A stretch of 64,000 nt of DNA from NCBI GenBank assembly GCA_018713725.1, contig DVOJ01000013.1, positions 1-64,000 on the forward strand, given 5' to 3'. The notes beneath the pieces are model-generated. The model had not been told where the DNA came from. It saw nothing but the letters and a program-made list of their open reading frames with translations, and did no database searches. Position numbers and translations under genes: made by a program. The DNA is from Candidatus Caccopulliclostridium gallistercoris (GTDB lineage Bacteria; Bacillota; Clostridia; Christensenellales; UBA1242). Numbering within the stretch: position 1 is the stretch's first letter; each line of letters begins with the position of its first letter. Shown in pieces: positions 9,201 to 16,932 of the stretch.

Positions 9201-9202
9201 AA

Positions 9203-9865
9203 TTACTCCTTTGCCCTTGGGCTAATAAATTTTACGCCTTCATTAAATCTGCCGTAAGTTTTTGTAGAGCGTTTAAACGCTTCTTTTACGTCTTCTCCGT
9301 TTTGAACAAAGGTCATAAATGCGCCAAGATTTACATATTCATAGCCAATAATTTCGCCATTTTCGTCAAGAGCCTGTTTTGTGATATAGCCTTCTGCAAG
9401 ATTTAAATATCTAGGGCCTTTTTCCGAGCCGTAGCAGGTGGCAACGTTGCTAGCAAGATTTTTACCTAAATCTTCAAGTGCAGAGCCAACTTCTAAGCCG
9501 TTTTCTGAAAATGCAGACTGGCTTCTGCCATAAACGAGTTGTAAGAAAACTTGCTTCATGGCGTCGTTAATGGCGTCACATACAAGGTCTGTGTTTAACG
9601 CTTCAAGTAGCGTTTTGCCAGTTAAAATTTCTGCTGCCATAGCGGCTGAGTGCGTCATTCCGCTGCAACCAACTGTTTCCACAAGCGCTTCTTTAATAAT
9701 GCCATTTTTTACGTTCAAAGTAAGCTTACAAGCACCTTGTTGTGGGGCGCACTTTCCGCAACCGTGAGAAAAGCCACTTATGTCCTCAATTTTTTTGCTT
9801 TGAATCCATTTGCCCTCTTCTGGAATGGGTGACGGGCCAAACCCTTTTGCGTTTTTACAATCCAT
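9203..9865 (-). CDS. NifU-like iron-sulfur cluster scaffold protein
   Basis: 220 residues resembling the NifU/IscU N-terminal scaffold fold. Visible Cys motifs are HGCGKCAPQQGAC in the first quarter and VGCSGMTHSAAMA, the usual cluster-ligand region, near residues 80-95, with another Cys in ATCYGSEKG. It is the first gene of a two-gene operon with the GGGtGRT protein. Clusters are presumably assembled here and passed on, but whether this is a general scaffold or is dedicated to the GGGtGRT protein cannot be told. Confidence 0.82.
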   Translation of the reverse strand: MDCKNAKGFGPSPIPEEGKWIQSKKIEDISGFSHGCGKCAPQQGACKLTLNVKNGIIKEALVETVGCSGMTHSAAMAAEILTGKTLLEALNTDLVCDAINDAMKQVFLQLVYGRSQSAFSENGLEVGSALEDLGKNLASNVATCYGSEKGPRYLNLAEGYITKQALDENGEIIGYEYVNLGAFMTFVQNGEDVKEAFKRSTKTYGRFNEGVKFISPRAKE

Positions 9866-9920
9866 ATTTTCTCCTTTACCGCAAGTATTTTATCAAACGT
9901 AAAAAAAATTAGCAAATTAA

Positions 9921-9949
9921 TTGACAAAAACTCTGAAAAATTCTATAAA
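9921..9949 (+). promoter_or_regulatory. tyrS promoter, leaderless type
   Basis: Consensus TTGACA (9921-9926), 17-bp spacer and TATAAA (9944-9949). The predicted start at about 9956 is one base before the tyrS ATG. No T-box leader or Shine-Dalgarno is possible between them. Confidence 0.8.
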
Positions 9950-9956
9950 TATTGCT

Positions 9957-11186
9957 ATGAATACGAAATTATACGAGACCCTAGTTGAAAGAGGGTACAT
10001 CTATCAAACAACAAACGAAGAAGAAGTAAGAAAACTTTTGAACGGCGAGCCAACGTGTATGTATGTCGGCGTGGATCCAACCGCAGATAGTTTACACATA
10101 GGCCATTGCTTGCCGTTAATTTTAGCACGCTACTTACAAGAAGCCGGCCATAAAATTATCATAGTTCTAGGCGGAGCTACCGCCATGATTGGCGACCCGT
10201 CTGGAAGAAATGATATGCGTGCCATGGTGCAGAGCGATTTTGTGGAGAAGAATAGGGCAGGCATTGAAAAGTCTATTTCTAAGTTTATCAAGTTAGATGG
10301 AGATAATCCAGCACTAGTACTTAATAACGCAGAGTGGTTCAAGGGCTACGATTATATAGATTTTATGCGTGATATAGGCGTGCATTTTAATGTAAATAAA
10401 ATGCTTTCTTGTGATGCTTACACATCAAGGCTTGCTAGTGGTGGGCTTACTTTCTTTGAAATGGGCTATATGTTAATGCAGGCTTACGACTTCGTATATT
10501 TAAACAAACATTATGGTTGCCGTGTGGAGTTTGGCGGTAGCGACCAATGGGCTAACATTGTAGCTGGCGCGGATTTAGGCAGAAAACTTTCAATATTAGA
10601 GGGAAAAGACCCGGAAACCTTCCAAGCATTCACAAACGTGCTTTTACTTAATGCAGAAGGCAAAAAAATGGGTAAAACTGCCAAAGGCGCTTTATGGGTA
10701 AATAAGGAAAAATGTTCGCCTTACGACTTTTACCAATATTTTTATAACTGCGACGATAGAGACGTAGAAAAACTCTTTAAAATTTTAACGTACCTTCCAC
10801 TTGACGAGATAGCGGAAATTATGAAGGGCGATATTCGCGACGCAAAAAGGCGCCTTGCCTTTGAAATAACAAAGCTTGTACACGGCGAAGAAGAAGCTAA
10901 AAATGCGGAAGAAACAGCAAAAGCGCTATTTTCTGGCGGAATTGATTTAGAAAACGCTCCAACTTTAAAAATATCTGAGTTTTTAAACATGGCGGACTTA
11001 TTAGTTCTAGCAAAGTTTGCTAGCAGTAAAGGGGAAGCAAGAAGGCTTATAGAGCAAGGTGGAATAACGCTAAATAACGAAAAGGTAGATAGCTTTAATA
11101 GAACTTTGACGGCGGAAGATTTTGAAAAGGGATATGCTCTTTTAAAGAAAGGGAAGAAGAGTTTTATTAAAATAGTTAAAGAGTAA
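9957..11186 (+). CDS. tyrS: Tyrosyl-tRNA synthetase
   Basis: 409-residue class I synthetase charging tRNA-Tyr. The HIGH motif (HIGHC) is near residue 48, the tyrosine-binding core YMLMQAYDF and GGSDQW follow, and the KMSKS-type signature reads KKMGKTAKG. The C-terminal S4-like RNA-binding domain holds EARRLIEQGGI. The start is the ATG at 9957; the upstream TTG in frame is the promoter -35. There is no ribosome site, and the promoter places transcription at the start codon. The usual Firmicutes T-box control is absent. Confidence 0.96.
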   Translation: MNTKLYETLVERGYIYQTTNEEEVRKLLNGEPTCMYVGVDPTADSLHIGHCLPLILARYLQEAGHKIIIVLGGATAMIGDPSGRNDMRAMVQSDFVEKNRAGIEKSISKFIKLDGDNPALVLNNAEWFKGYDYIDFMRDIGVHFNVNKMLSCDAYTSRLASGGLTFFEMGYMLMQAYDFVYLNKHYGCRVEFGGSDQWANIVAGADLGRKLSILEGKDPETFQAFTNVLLLNAEGKKMGKTAKGALWVNKEKCSPYDFYQYFYNCDDRDVEKLFKILTYLPLDEIAEIMKGDIRDAKRRLAFEITKLVHGEEEAKNAEETAKALFSGGIDLENAPTLKISEFLNMADLLVLAKFASSKGEARRLIEQGGITLNNEKVDSFNRTLTAEDFEKGYALLKKGKKSFIKIVKE

Positions 11187-11196
11187 GAACGTAAAT

Positions 11197-11287
11197 AAGA
11201 GTTTTTGCAGCAGGCACGATGTGCCTGCTCGGAAAGGGCAAAGCCCTTTCCCGTGCGAATAAATTCGCACGTGCAAAAACTCTTTTT
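11197..11287 (+). terminator. Cloverleaf four-way-junction element / tyrS terminator
   Basis: A perfect 13-bp outer stem (11197-11209 with 11272-11284) encloses three perfect hairpins: 8 bp (11210-11217 with 11221-11228), 9 bp (11231-11239 with 11243-11251) and 8 bp (11252-11259 with 11264-11271). Only two bases (11229-11230) are unpaired at the junction. A T run follows the outer stem, so it can act as a terminator for tyrS. Its G+C content is far above the surrounding sequence. Confidence 0.85.
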
Positions 11288-11293
11288 TCTAAT

Positions 11294-11322
11294 TTGCCTT
11301 TTTTTAGTAAATATTATATAAT
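11294..11322 (+). promoter_or_regulatory. recX promoter, leaderless type
   Basis: TTGCCT (11294-11299), 17-bp spacer, consensus TATAAT (11317-11322). The expected +1 coincides with the A of the recX ATG at 11329. Confidence 0.7.
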
Positions 11323-11328
11323 AAACCC

Positions 11329-11934
11329 ATGCAAATAACGGAAATAAAACAAGTAGGAAAAACAAATAAATATAAAATATATGTAGATGATGAGTTTTTT
11401 GCCACACTCTTAGACGAAGATATTGTTAAAAATCATTTAAAGTCTGGGCTAGAAATAGAAGAAGAAAAACTAAGAACTATTTGCTTTGAAGGGCAGAAGC
11501 GTGTGGCGCTAGACGGTGCTATGAAACTTCTTGGCACCTATCCAAAAACGGAAAAGGAACTAAGAAGGTATTTAAAAGAAAAGGGCTACACTTTGGACAC
11601 AATAGATTATACCTGCGAAAAGCTAAAAGAGTATAAATTTTTAGACGACAGCAGTTTTGCAGATATGTTTATAAAAGCAAATAAAGGAAAAAAGGGCAAA
11701 AGACTTATAAGTTTTGAACTTAAACAAAAAGGTGTGCCCGAGCATATAATTTCTTTGAAACTAGAAAATTTGGAAGAAGAGCCCTGCCTTCCATTAGCTT
11801 TAAAGTTTATGAAGGGTAAACCTAAAGACGAAAAAACAAAACAAAAGCTTTATAGACATTTAGCGTCTAAGGGTTTTGGCAGTGAAAGCATTTTTGATGC
11901 TTTAAGGCAAATATTCAAGGAGGACGAATTTTGA
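11329..11934 (+). CDS. recX: Regulatory protein RecX
   Basis: 201-residue RecX-family protein, a modulator of RecA filaments. The three-helix repeats typical of the family are seen in ALDGAMKLLGTYPKTEKEL, the FLDDSSFADMFI region and the KLYRHLASKGF C-terminal helix bundle. The N-terminal 50 residues form the small beta domain (VDDEFFATLLDEDI). No ribosome site precedes the ATG; the TATAAT six bases upstream predicts a leaderless mRNA. The stop overlaps the TTG of acpS. Confidence 0.9.
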   Translation: MQITEIKQVGKTNKYKIYVDDEFFATLLDEDIVKNHLKSGLEIEEEKLRTICFEGQKRVALDGAMKLLGTYPKTEKELRRYLKEKGYTLDTIDYTCEKLKEYKFLDDSSFADMFIKANKGKKGKRLISFELKQKGVPEHIISLKLENLEEEPCLPLALKFMKGKPKDEKTKQKLYRHLASKGFGSESIFDALRQIFKEDEF

Positions 11935-12284
11935 AAGTTGGAGTAGACGTTGTAGACGTTGAACGTTTTTACGAAGTGGGCGACAAATTTATAGAGCGAG
12001 TCTACACAGATGAAGAAAAAAAATATATACAAAATTTTAATAGCCAAGCAGAGCATTTAGCAGGTTTTTTCTGCGCAAAAGAAGCGTTTTTAAAGGCTCT
12101 TAATTTAAATATAGAAGGTTTAAGTTTAAACGAAATTGAAGTTTTTCACGACGAAAACGGGCAACCAAAAATAAAACTTCACGGAGAAGTAAAAAAACTT
12201 TTTGAAAGCCTTTCTGAAAAAGAAATACTTCTTTCTATCTCTCATTCACAAAAGACAGCTATTGCGGTTGTATTATTAAATTGA
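11931..12284 (+). CDS. acpS: Holo-[acyl-carrier-protein] synthase
   Basis: 117-residue AcpS, transferring 4'-phosphopantetheine from CoA to ACP. The Mg-binding GVDVVDVERF is at residues 4-13 and the second conserved motif GFFCAKEAFLKAL is near 45-57. ISHS near the C-terminus also fits the family. It starts at TTG overlapping the recX stop, with GGAGG about 8 nt upstream inside recX. Length is typical. It is convergent with the MazF module. Confidence 0.95.
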   Translation: MKVGVDVVDVERFYEVGDKFIERVYTDEEKKYIQNFNSQAEHLAGFFCAKEAFLKALNLNIEGLSLNEIEVFHDENGQPKIKLHGEVKKLFESLSEKEILLSISHSQKTAIAVVLLN

Positions 12285-12313
12285 AAAAAAGGACTGAAAG
12301 TCCTTTTTTTCAA
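12281..12313. terminator. Bidirectional terminator between acpS and mazF
   Basis: Perfect 15-bp stem (12281-12295 with 12299-12313) with a 3-nt loop and A7/T7 arms. It overlaps the stop codons of both convergent genes. Confidence 0.9.
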
Positions 12314-12669
12314 TTTTGTGCAAAACCTAAACTTATAAGTATTGCTCTATTTATTTCTTTCATTTTATACGGGTCTAATGTACATATTTTTTGTTTTAAT
12401 CGTCTTTTATCTATCGTTCTAATTTGTTCTAAGAGTACAACGGAATCTTTGGCTAAGTTGTATTTTGTAGCGCTTACTTCTATATGTGTTGGAATTTTAG
12501 CTTTATTTATTTGGCTTGTTATGGCGGCAACTATAACGGTTGGGGAGTATTTATTTCCTACGTCGTTTTGTAAAATCACAATAGGTCTAATGCCGCCCTG
12601 TTCGCTTCCCACAACTGGGCTAAGGTCGGCATAAAATACATCTCCACGTTTAATCTCTGTTTGCTCCAT
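12310..12669 (-). CDS. MazF/EndoA-type mRNA interferase toxin
   Basis: 119 residues of the PemK/MazF fold: [25 protein letters not shown] at the N-terminus, [10 protein letters not shown] in the middle and [17 protein letters not shown], the catalytic Arg-Thr region. These enzymes cleave single-stranded mRNA at short motifs. It overlaps by 20 bp the 3' end of a 76-aa gene in antitoxin position. Firmicutes ndoA is often near acpS-alr; here the toxin is convergent with acpS. Confidence 0.93.
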   Translation of the reverse strand: MEQTEIKRGDVFYADLSPVVGSEQGGIRPIVILQNDVGNKYSPTVIVAAITSQINKAKIPTHIEVSATKYNLAKDSVVLLEQIRTIDKRRLKQKICTLDPYKMKEINRAILISLGFAQN

Positions 12670-12880
12670 AAAGTTCCTTTTCGTAGTTAATTAGGCTTTT
12701 AAGGTCTGGGTCGCAAAAAACTTCGTCTATAATTCCAGACACTTCCTCCTGTTTCATATTATGCAAATAGGGGGCATAATCGTTCAAAACTTTGTCTTCA
12801 AGCGGAAGTTTTGTTGTTTTTTCAAAGTCTTTTACGTTTTTTTCAAGCTCTTTTTTTAAGTTTTTGAAATCTGTGTTCAT
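12650..12880 (-). CDS. Probable antitoxin partner of MazF, atypical
   Basis: 76 residues, Lys/Glu/Asp-rich and mostly helical by composition, with no AbrB/SpoVT or ribbon-helix-helix signature that I can see. It is first in the operon and overlaps mazF, the normal antitoxin position. Ribosome site GGAG, 8 nt before the ATG. Its own promoter lies at 12935-12962. The role rests on position only; the NMKQEEVSG segment and acidic C-terminus could occupy the toxin groove. Confidence 0.6.
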   Translation of the reverse strand: MNTDFKNLKKELEKNVKDFEKTTKLPLEDKVLNDYAPYLHNMKQEEVSGIIDEVFCDPDLKSLINYEKELYGANRD

Positions 12881-12934
12881 ATAGTTATCTCCAAATTTTT
12901 AATTGTTTAAACTAGGTTATGAAATAAAAAAAAT

Positions 12935-12962
12935 TTTATAAGTAATTTAATAAAATTTTCAA
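12935..12962 (-). promoter_or_regulatory. Promoter of the toxin-antitoxin operon
   Basis: Minus-strand TTGAAA (12957-12962), 16-bp spacer, TATAAA (12935-12940). Predicted start about 12929, giving a leader of about 50 nt. Confidence 0.5.
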
Positions 12963-12965
12963 ATA

Positions 12966-12993
12966 TTGACAAATTTTTTATTTTTGCTATAAT
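12966..12993 (+). promoter_or_regulatory. Promoter of signal-less LRR protein
   Basis: TTGACA (12966-12971), 16-bp spacer, TATAAT preceded by TGC (hexamer 12988-12993). The leader contains GGAGG just before the ATG at 13016. Confidence 0.7.
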
Positions 12994-13015
12994 AGAAAAA
13001 ACTCATGGAGGCATT

Positions 13016-14647
13016 ATGAGCGATAACTACGACAATTACGATGACGACTACTATGACGATGAATATGCTGTAAAATACTATGTAGATCAAAATAACAAGG
13101 TGGTAAAAGCAGACAAAGGCATTGTTAAGCTTATTTTAGCCCCTGAAATTAAAGAGATAGATTCCGAAGTTTTTAAAGATCAAAATGCTTTGGAAAGCGT
13201 TATAATAGGCGGCCAGTGCGTTAAAATTGGGGAAGGGGCGTTCAAAAACTGCTCACAACTTTCAAGAGTAGAACTTTCTAGCGCACTACTTGAAATATCA
13301 AAAGAAACCTTTTCTAATTGTAAATCTTTATCTCATATACTTATTCCAGATTCATGTTTTGCAATAAGGTCTAAGGCTTTTTCCAACTGTTTTAATTTAA
13401 AGTATATAAAAATTCCGTCTACGGTAGGAGAAATTGCTCCCGATGCCTTCTCTGGTTGTAGAAATTTAAGGGTAGTAGAAGGGCCGGAAAAATTTAGAAG
13501 GTATTTTAACGAAATTGGCGTATACTATATTACAACAAAAACAAACTACATAAAAAGAGAAGATGAAAGCGAAGGCTTAAACATTTTTTTACCTGAACAC
13601 ATTTTAGAAATAAAAAGCCATATGTTTGCTTGCGACGAAAGAATAACGTCCTTTGCGGCAGGCGGAAACTTAAAAGTTATAGATGACTCCGCCTTTAAAC
13701 AAGCGCAGCTTTTAGAAGACGTGTATTTAGGAGACTGTGAACTAGAAAGGCTTGGCGCGGAAGCTTTTAACGACTGCCCAAATTTACTAGTGGTAGTTTT
13801 ACCAAAATCTTTAAAGGAAATTAAGCCGCTTACTTTTAGTAACTGTTATAAACTAGAAGACGTGCTATTTCCAGAAAACCTTGAAAAAATAGGAGATTTT
13901 GCTTTTGCATACACAAATGTATACGACGTAGACTTGCCAGACACGCTATACTATTTGGGTAATTCTGCTTTTGAAGGCTGTGAAGGCTTAGAAGAAGTAA
14001 ATTTAAGTGATAAAGTTCGAACGATTCCAAAATTCTGTTTTGAAAGATGTAATAACTTATCAAAGATAAATTTGCAAAATGTTAGGGTTATAGAAGATAA
14101 TGCTTTTAGCAGATGCTACGGCTTAAATATTTTAAAATTAAAAGTTCACAAAATAGGCAAAAAAGCTTTTAAAAATTGTTTTGGCTTAGAAAGTGCGGCT
14201 GTTTATGCAGATGCCTTAATGGAAGAAGCTTTTTCTGGTTGCAAAAATTTAACTACTTTTAAATTAGACGGAAAATTAAAAATAATTCCTAAAAAATGTT
14301 TTGAAAAATGCGAAAACTTAAAAAATATTAGAATTCCAGATAGCGTTACAAAAATTTCTAATATGGCATTTATAAAGTGTAGAAATTTATCTGCCATAGA
14401 AGTTAAAGGCATAGAAGAAGTTGAAGATTATGCTTTTTGGGGTTGTGAAAAGCTAGTTTACTTGCATCTTGGCGAAAATTTAAATAAATTTGCGCCAAAT
14501 GCCATAGATAACTGCCCAAATATCCGTTTTGTTACCGCGCCGGAAAAATTTAGAAAATTCTTTGAAGATAAGGGAATAATTTTCACAAGTACTCAAGAAT
14601 ACGCAAATAATATTAAAAAAATAGATAATAATAATAAAGAGATGTAA
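13016..14647 (+). CDS. BspA-like leucine-rich-repeat protein without signal peptide
   Basis: 543 residues made almost entirely of LRR_5-type repeats (pattern I-x-x-x-A-F-x-x-C-x-x-L-x-x-I-x-I-P), about 18 units of 20-25 residues. The N-terminus is a very acidic Asp/Tyr stretch (residues 1-20), not a signal peptide, so the protein is predicted cytoplasmic, unlike the classical surface BspA. Two GPEKFRRYFxxxGV and APEKFRKFFxxKGI segments near residues 155 and 525 repeat each other and may mark two halves. Function unknown; probably protein binding. Confidence 0.85.
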   Translation: MSDNYDNYDDDYYDDEYAVKYYVDQNNKVVKADKGIVKLILAPEIKEIDSEVFKDQNALESVIIGGQCVKIGEGAFKNCSQLSRVELSSALLEISKETFSNCKSLSHILIPDSCFAIRSKAFSNCFNLKYIKIPSTVGEIAPDAFSGCRNLRVVEGPEKFRRYFNEIGVYYITTKTNYIKREDESEGLNIFLPEHILEIKSHMFACDERITSFAAGGNLKVIDDSAFKQAQLLEDVYLGDCELERLGAEAFNDCPNLLVVVLPKSLKEIKPLTFSNCYKLEDVLFPENLEKIGDFAFAYTNVYDVDLPDTLYYLGNSAFEGCEGLEEVNLSDKVRTIPKFCFERCNNLSKINLQNVRVIEDNAFSRCYGLNILKLKVHKIGKKAFKNCFGLESAAVYADALMEEAFSGCKNLTTFKLDGKLKIIPKKCFEKCENLKNIRIPDSVTKISNMAFIKCRNLSAIEVKGIEEVEDYAFWGCEKLVYLHLGENLNKFAPNAIDNCPNIRFVTAPEKFRKFFEDKGIIFTSTQEYANNIKKIDNNNKEM

Positions 14648-14660
14648 TATCTCTTTTTTA
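14636..14660 (+). terminator. Terminator overlapping the LRR stop codon
   Basis: 8-bp stem (14636-14643 with 14649-14656), 5-nt loop and T run. The stop codon lies in the loop region. Confidence 0.65.
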
Positions 14661-14758
14661 TTTAAATTTTGACAATTTGTTAAATTTGTTGGACAAGTAT
14701 GCTTTCTGATGCTATAATAAACACAGAAATTTATGTTCAATCTTAAAGGGGGATTGTA

Positions 14759-15811
14759 ATGGAAAGGAAAAAAATATTTGATATTTTGGATATCATAAGC
14801 TTAGTTTTAATTATTCCAGTGCTACTTTTAGGCATATTTTGTAGCCTTTTAATGTTTAGTGCTAAGCAAAACAATGGCGTGCCATCTATGTTCGGCTATT
14901 CCGTTGTTACAATAGACGAAGACATTGCGTCTGAAGAGCACCCAGATTTCACAAGCGGCACAAAAGTTTTAACTAGGTCTGTAAATGCTGAAAGTTTAAC
15001 CATAGGAGATTATATTTCCTTCTATGAATACGTTCCTACGGTAGACGGCGAAGAAGCTGAACCTTCAGATATCAAATTCAGAAGAATTATAGAAGTTTAC
15101 GAACAAGTAGACGAAGAGACAAACGCAGTTACATATTTTTATTCTACTGGCGACGTTGAAGGCAATAGAGATGAATACACAGACTCAGAAGGTGCAACAA
15201 GAATTGCATATATTAGCTCAGATTACGTAATAGGAATTTATTCCCAAACGGGTGGATTTTTAGTTAACTTATATTCTTTCTGTGCATCAACCACAGGTGT
15301 AATTTGTTTAGTAGTTCTTCCAGCGGCAGTAGTTTTAGCACTTGCAGCCGTAAGCCTAGTAGAGCAGATAGTAAGGTCTAGTAAAGAAAAGAAAGAAAAT
15401 AGAAAGAGACTTATTGAATCAGAAAAACTTCTTCAAGGCGAAGCTTTAGCTACTGCTGGCAACATGAATTTAAATTCAAATGTTCCGCCAAAAGCTCCAG
15501 CCGGAGCAGTTCCACCAAAAGCGCCACAGGCAGCATCTACAAATGCCGTACCACCTAAGGCACCACCACCTACTCCGCCAAAGGCCCCAGAAAATAAAGC
15601 TGCTACGCCATCAAAACCAGCCGCTGCACCAAAAGCGGCACCACCAGTAAAGGCGGAAGCACCAAAAGCAGCTAAAACAACAGCAAAGGCAGAAGCACCA
15701 AAAGCAGCTAAAACAACAGCAAAGGCTGCACCAGCTAAGCCAGCTGCTGCGCCAAAGGCAGCTCCAGCAAAGCCAGCCACACCACCGCCAAAACCAACGG
15801 ATAAAAAGTAG
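14759..15811 (+). CDS. S26B signal-peptidase-like membrane protein, catalytic residues replaced
   Basis: 350 residues. N-terminal membrane helix (about 12-35), FGYS (45-48), an extracytoplasmic domain with the S26B landmarks GDYISF (83-88), RRIIEV (108-113) and STGD (129-132), a second helix (178-205) and a 130-residue Pro/Ala/Lys tail. In active S26B/SipW enzymes a SGSM motif follows FGY and an HRI motif supplies the base. Here residues 53-64 read DEDIASEEHPDF and the His is Arg108, so both catalytic residues appear lost. It is probably a non-proteolytic homologue. AAAGGGGG precedes the ATG. Confidence 0.72.
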   Translation: MERKKIFDILDIISLVLIIPVLLLGIFCSLLMFSAKQNNGVPSMFGYSVVTIDEDIASEEHPDFTSGTKVLTRSVNAESLTIGDYISFYEYVPTVDGEEAEPSDIKFRRIIEVYEQVDEETNAVTYFYSTGDVEGNRDEYTDSEGATRIAYISSDYVIGIYSQTGGFLVNLYSFCASTTGVICLVVLPAAVVLALAAVSLVEQIVRSSKEKKENRKRLIESEKLLQGEALATAGNMNLNSNVPPKAPAGAVPPKAPQAASTNAVPPKAPPPTPPKAPENKAATPSKPAAAPKAAPPVKAEAPKAAKTTAKAEAPKAAKTTAKAAPAKPAAAPKAAPAKPATPPPKPTDKK

Positions 15812-15823
15812 AAATAAAAATTT

Positions 15824-15858
15824 AAAACGTCAAGAAAATTTTCTTGGCGTTTTTTTTG
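15824..15858 (+). terminator. Terminator
   Basis: 12-bp stem (15827-15838 with 15839-15850, loop formed from the AAAATTTT centre, one T.G pair) followed by eight T residues. Confidence 0.8.
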
Positions 15859-15905
15859 TGAAATACTCCTTCTAAATTAAATATTATTAATTTTCAAAAA
15901 AACAC

Positions 15906-15934
15906 TTGCAAAGTATTTTCATATCGCGTATAAT
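15906..15934 (+). promoter_or_regulatory. Promoter of yqzL-like-recO
   Basis: TTGCAA (15906-15911), exact 17-bp spacer, consensus TATAAT (15929-15934). Predicted start near 15941, leaving a 35-nt leader ending in AAGGAGGG. Confidence 0.8.
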
Positions 15935-15975
15935 ATTTATGTAAACAACATAAACTACTTCTAAGGAGGGTAATC

Positions 15976-16122
15976 TTGAAAGCACAAACCTTTGCAAGTC
16001 CAGCTTCTGAAATTGCGTTCAAACTCTTCGCTGCAACTGGAGAGCCAAGGTATATTATGCTTTTTAGAGCCATTGAAGACCCAAGCCTAGATAAAGTTCA
16101 AGCAGACGACAGAGAAATGTAA
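15976..16122 (+). CDS. YqzL-like small protein upstream of recO
   Basis: 48-residue protein starting at TTG, 5 nt after a very strong AAGGAGGG. The segment FKLFAATGEPRYIMLFRAIE resembles the short conserved core of YqzL, the small Firmicutes protein encoded just before recO (W/F-K-x-F-xx-TG-xx-xx-Y-LL). The stop TAA shares a base with the recO ATG (TAATG), so recO translation is coupled to it. Function unknown. Too short for most gene finders, but promoter, ribosome site and coupling make it credible. Confidence 0.8.
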   Translation: MKAQTFASPASEIAFKLFAATGEPRYIMLFRAIEDPSLDKVQADDREM

Positions 16123-16835
16123 TGGAAGAAAAAATTAGAGCTATTGTTATTAAAAATATAGATTTTAAAGAAAAGGACAAGCAAATTGTCCTTTTTTCAC
16201 TTGAAAAAGGTAAAATAACTGCATTTTTAAGGGGAGTTAAAGCGCCAAAAGCCAAACTAAAATACGCAAAAGAGCTTTTTTGCTTTGCAGACTACGTTTT
16301 AGTAGAAGGTAAGGCGGGAAGTGTTATAACGTCCTGTGAAGTTATAGATACCTTTTTTGATATAACTAAAAAATATGAAAATTATGCTTGCGGAGCTATG
16401 ATTTTAGAAGTTGTAAATAGCGTTATAGGATATAACGAGCCAAATCCTGCGCTTTTTTTAGAGTGTTTAAGGGCTTTAAAAGTGCTTGCCTACGAAGACG
16501 TTAAGCCGGAATATGTTGCAGTGAAATTTTTAATTAGCATATTTGAAGGCTTAGGTTACCAACTTTCCTTAAATAAATGTAGCTCGTGTGGCGGACCGTT
16601 TATACATAAAAGATTTTTAAACCTAGATAGTGGAGAGATAACTTGCCTTGGCTGTAAAGCACCTAATTCTATAGAGATATCAAGCACTGTGCATAGCGCA
16701 TTAAGAGTGCTTTTTGGAACTGACTACGAAAAACTTTCTAGCTTAAAACTTGCGGAAAATTCAGAAAAAGAAACTTTAAGCATCTTAGCGCAAAATTTTG
16801 AACAAAGATTTTCAAAAAAACTTAAAATATTTTAA
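16122..16835 (+). CDS. recO: DNA repair protein RecO
   Basis: 237 residues. An N-terminal OB fold (IVIKNIDFKEKDKQIVLFSLEKGKITAFLRG) and a C-terminal zinc module with CSSC near residues 155-158 and CLGC near 177-180. RecO anneals SSB-coated DNA and helps load RecA together with RecR. It has no ribosome site of its own; it overlaps the YqzL-like stop by one base. Length is typical for Firmicutes. Confidence 0.93.
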   Translation: MEEKIRAIVIKNIDFKEKDKQIVLFSLEKGKITAFLRGVKAPKAKLKYAKELFCFADYVLVEGKAGSVITSCEVIDTFFDITKKYENYACGAMILEVVNSVIGYNEPNPALFLECLRALKVLAYEDVKPEYVAVKFLISIFEGLGYQLSLNKCSSCGGPFIHKRFLNLDSGEITCLGCKAPNSIEISSTVHSALRVLFGTDYEKLSSLKLAENSEKETLSILAQNFEQRFSKKLKIF

Positions 16836-16932
16836 ATTTGACCCTTTATTTGCTTGCCTTTTTATAGCCTTTTTTGATAATATTTACTTTGTCGAGTGAA
16901 TAAGAAAATAAATTAAAAAGCAGGAGAAAATT

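Noticed and set aside
9921-9956. Longer tyrS start at the upstream TTG
   Set aside because: That TTG is the -35 hexamer of the promoter; transcription starts after it.
15433-15780. Antisense Ala/Gly-rich frame opposite the PAK tail
   Set aside because: It is a by-product of the Pro/Ala/Lys codon repeats on the coding strand; no start signals.
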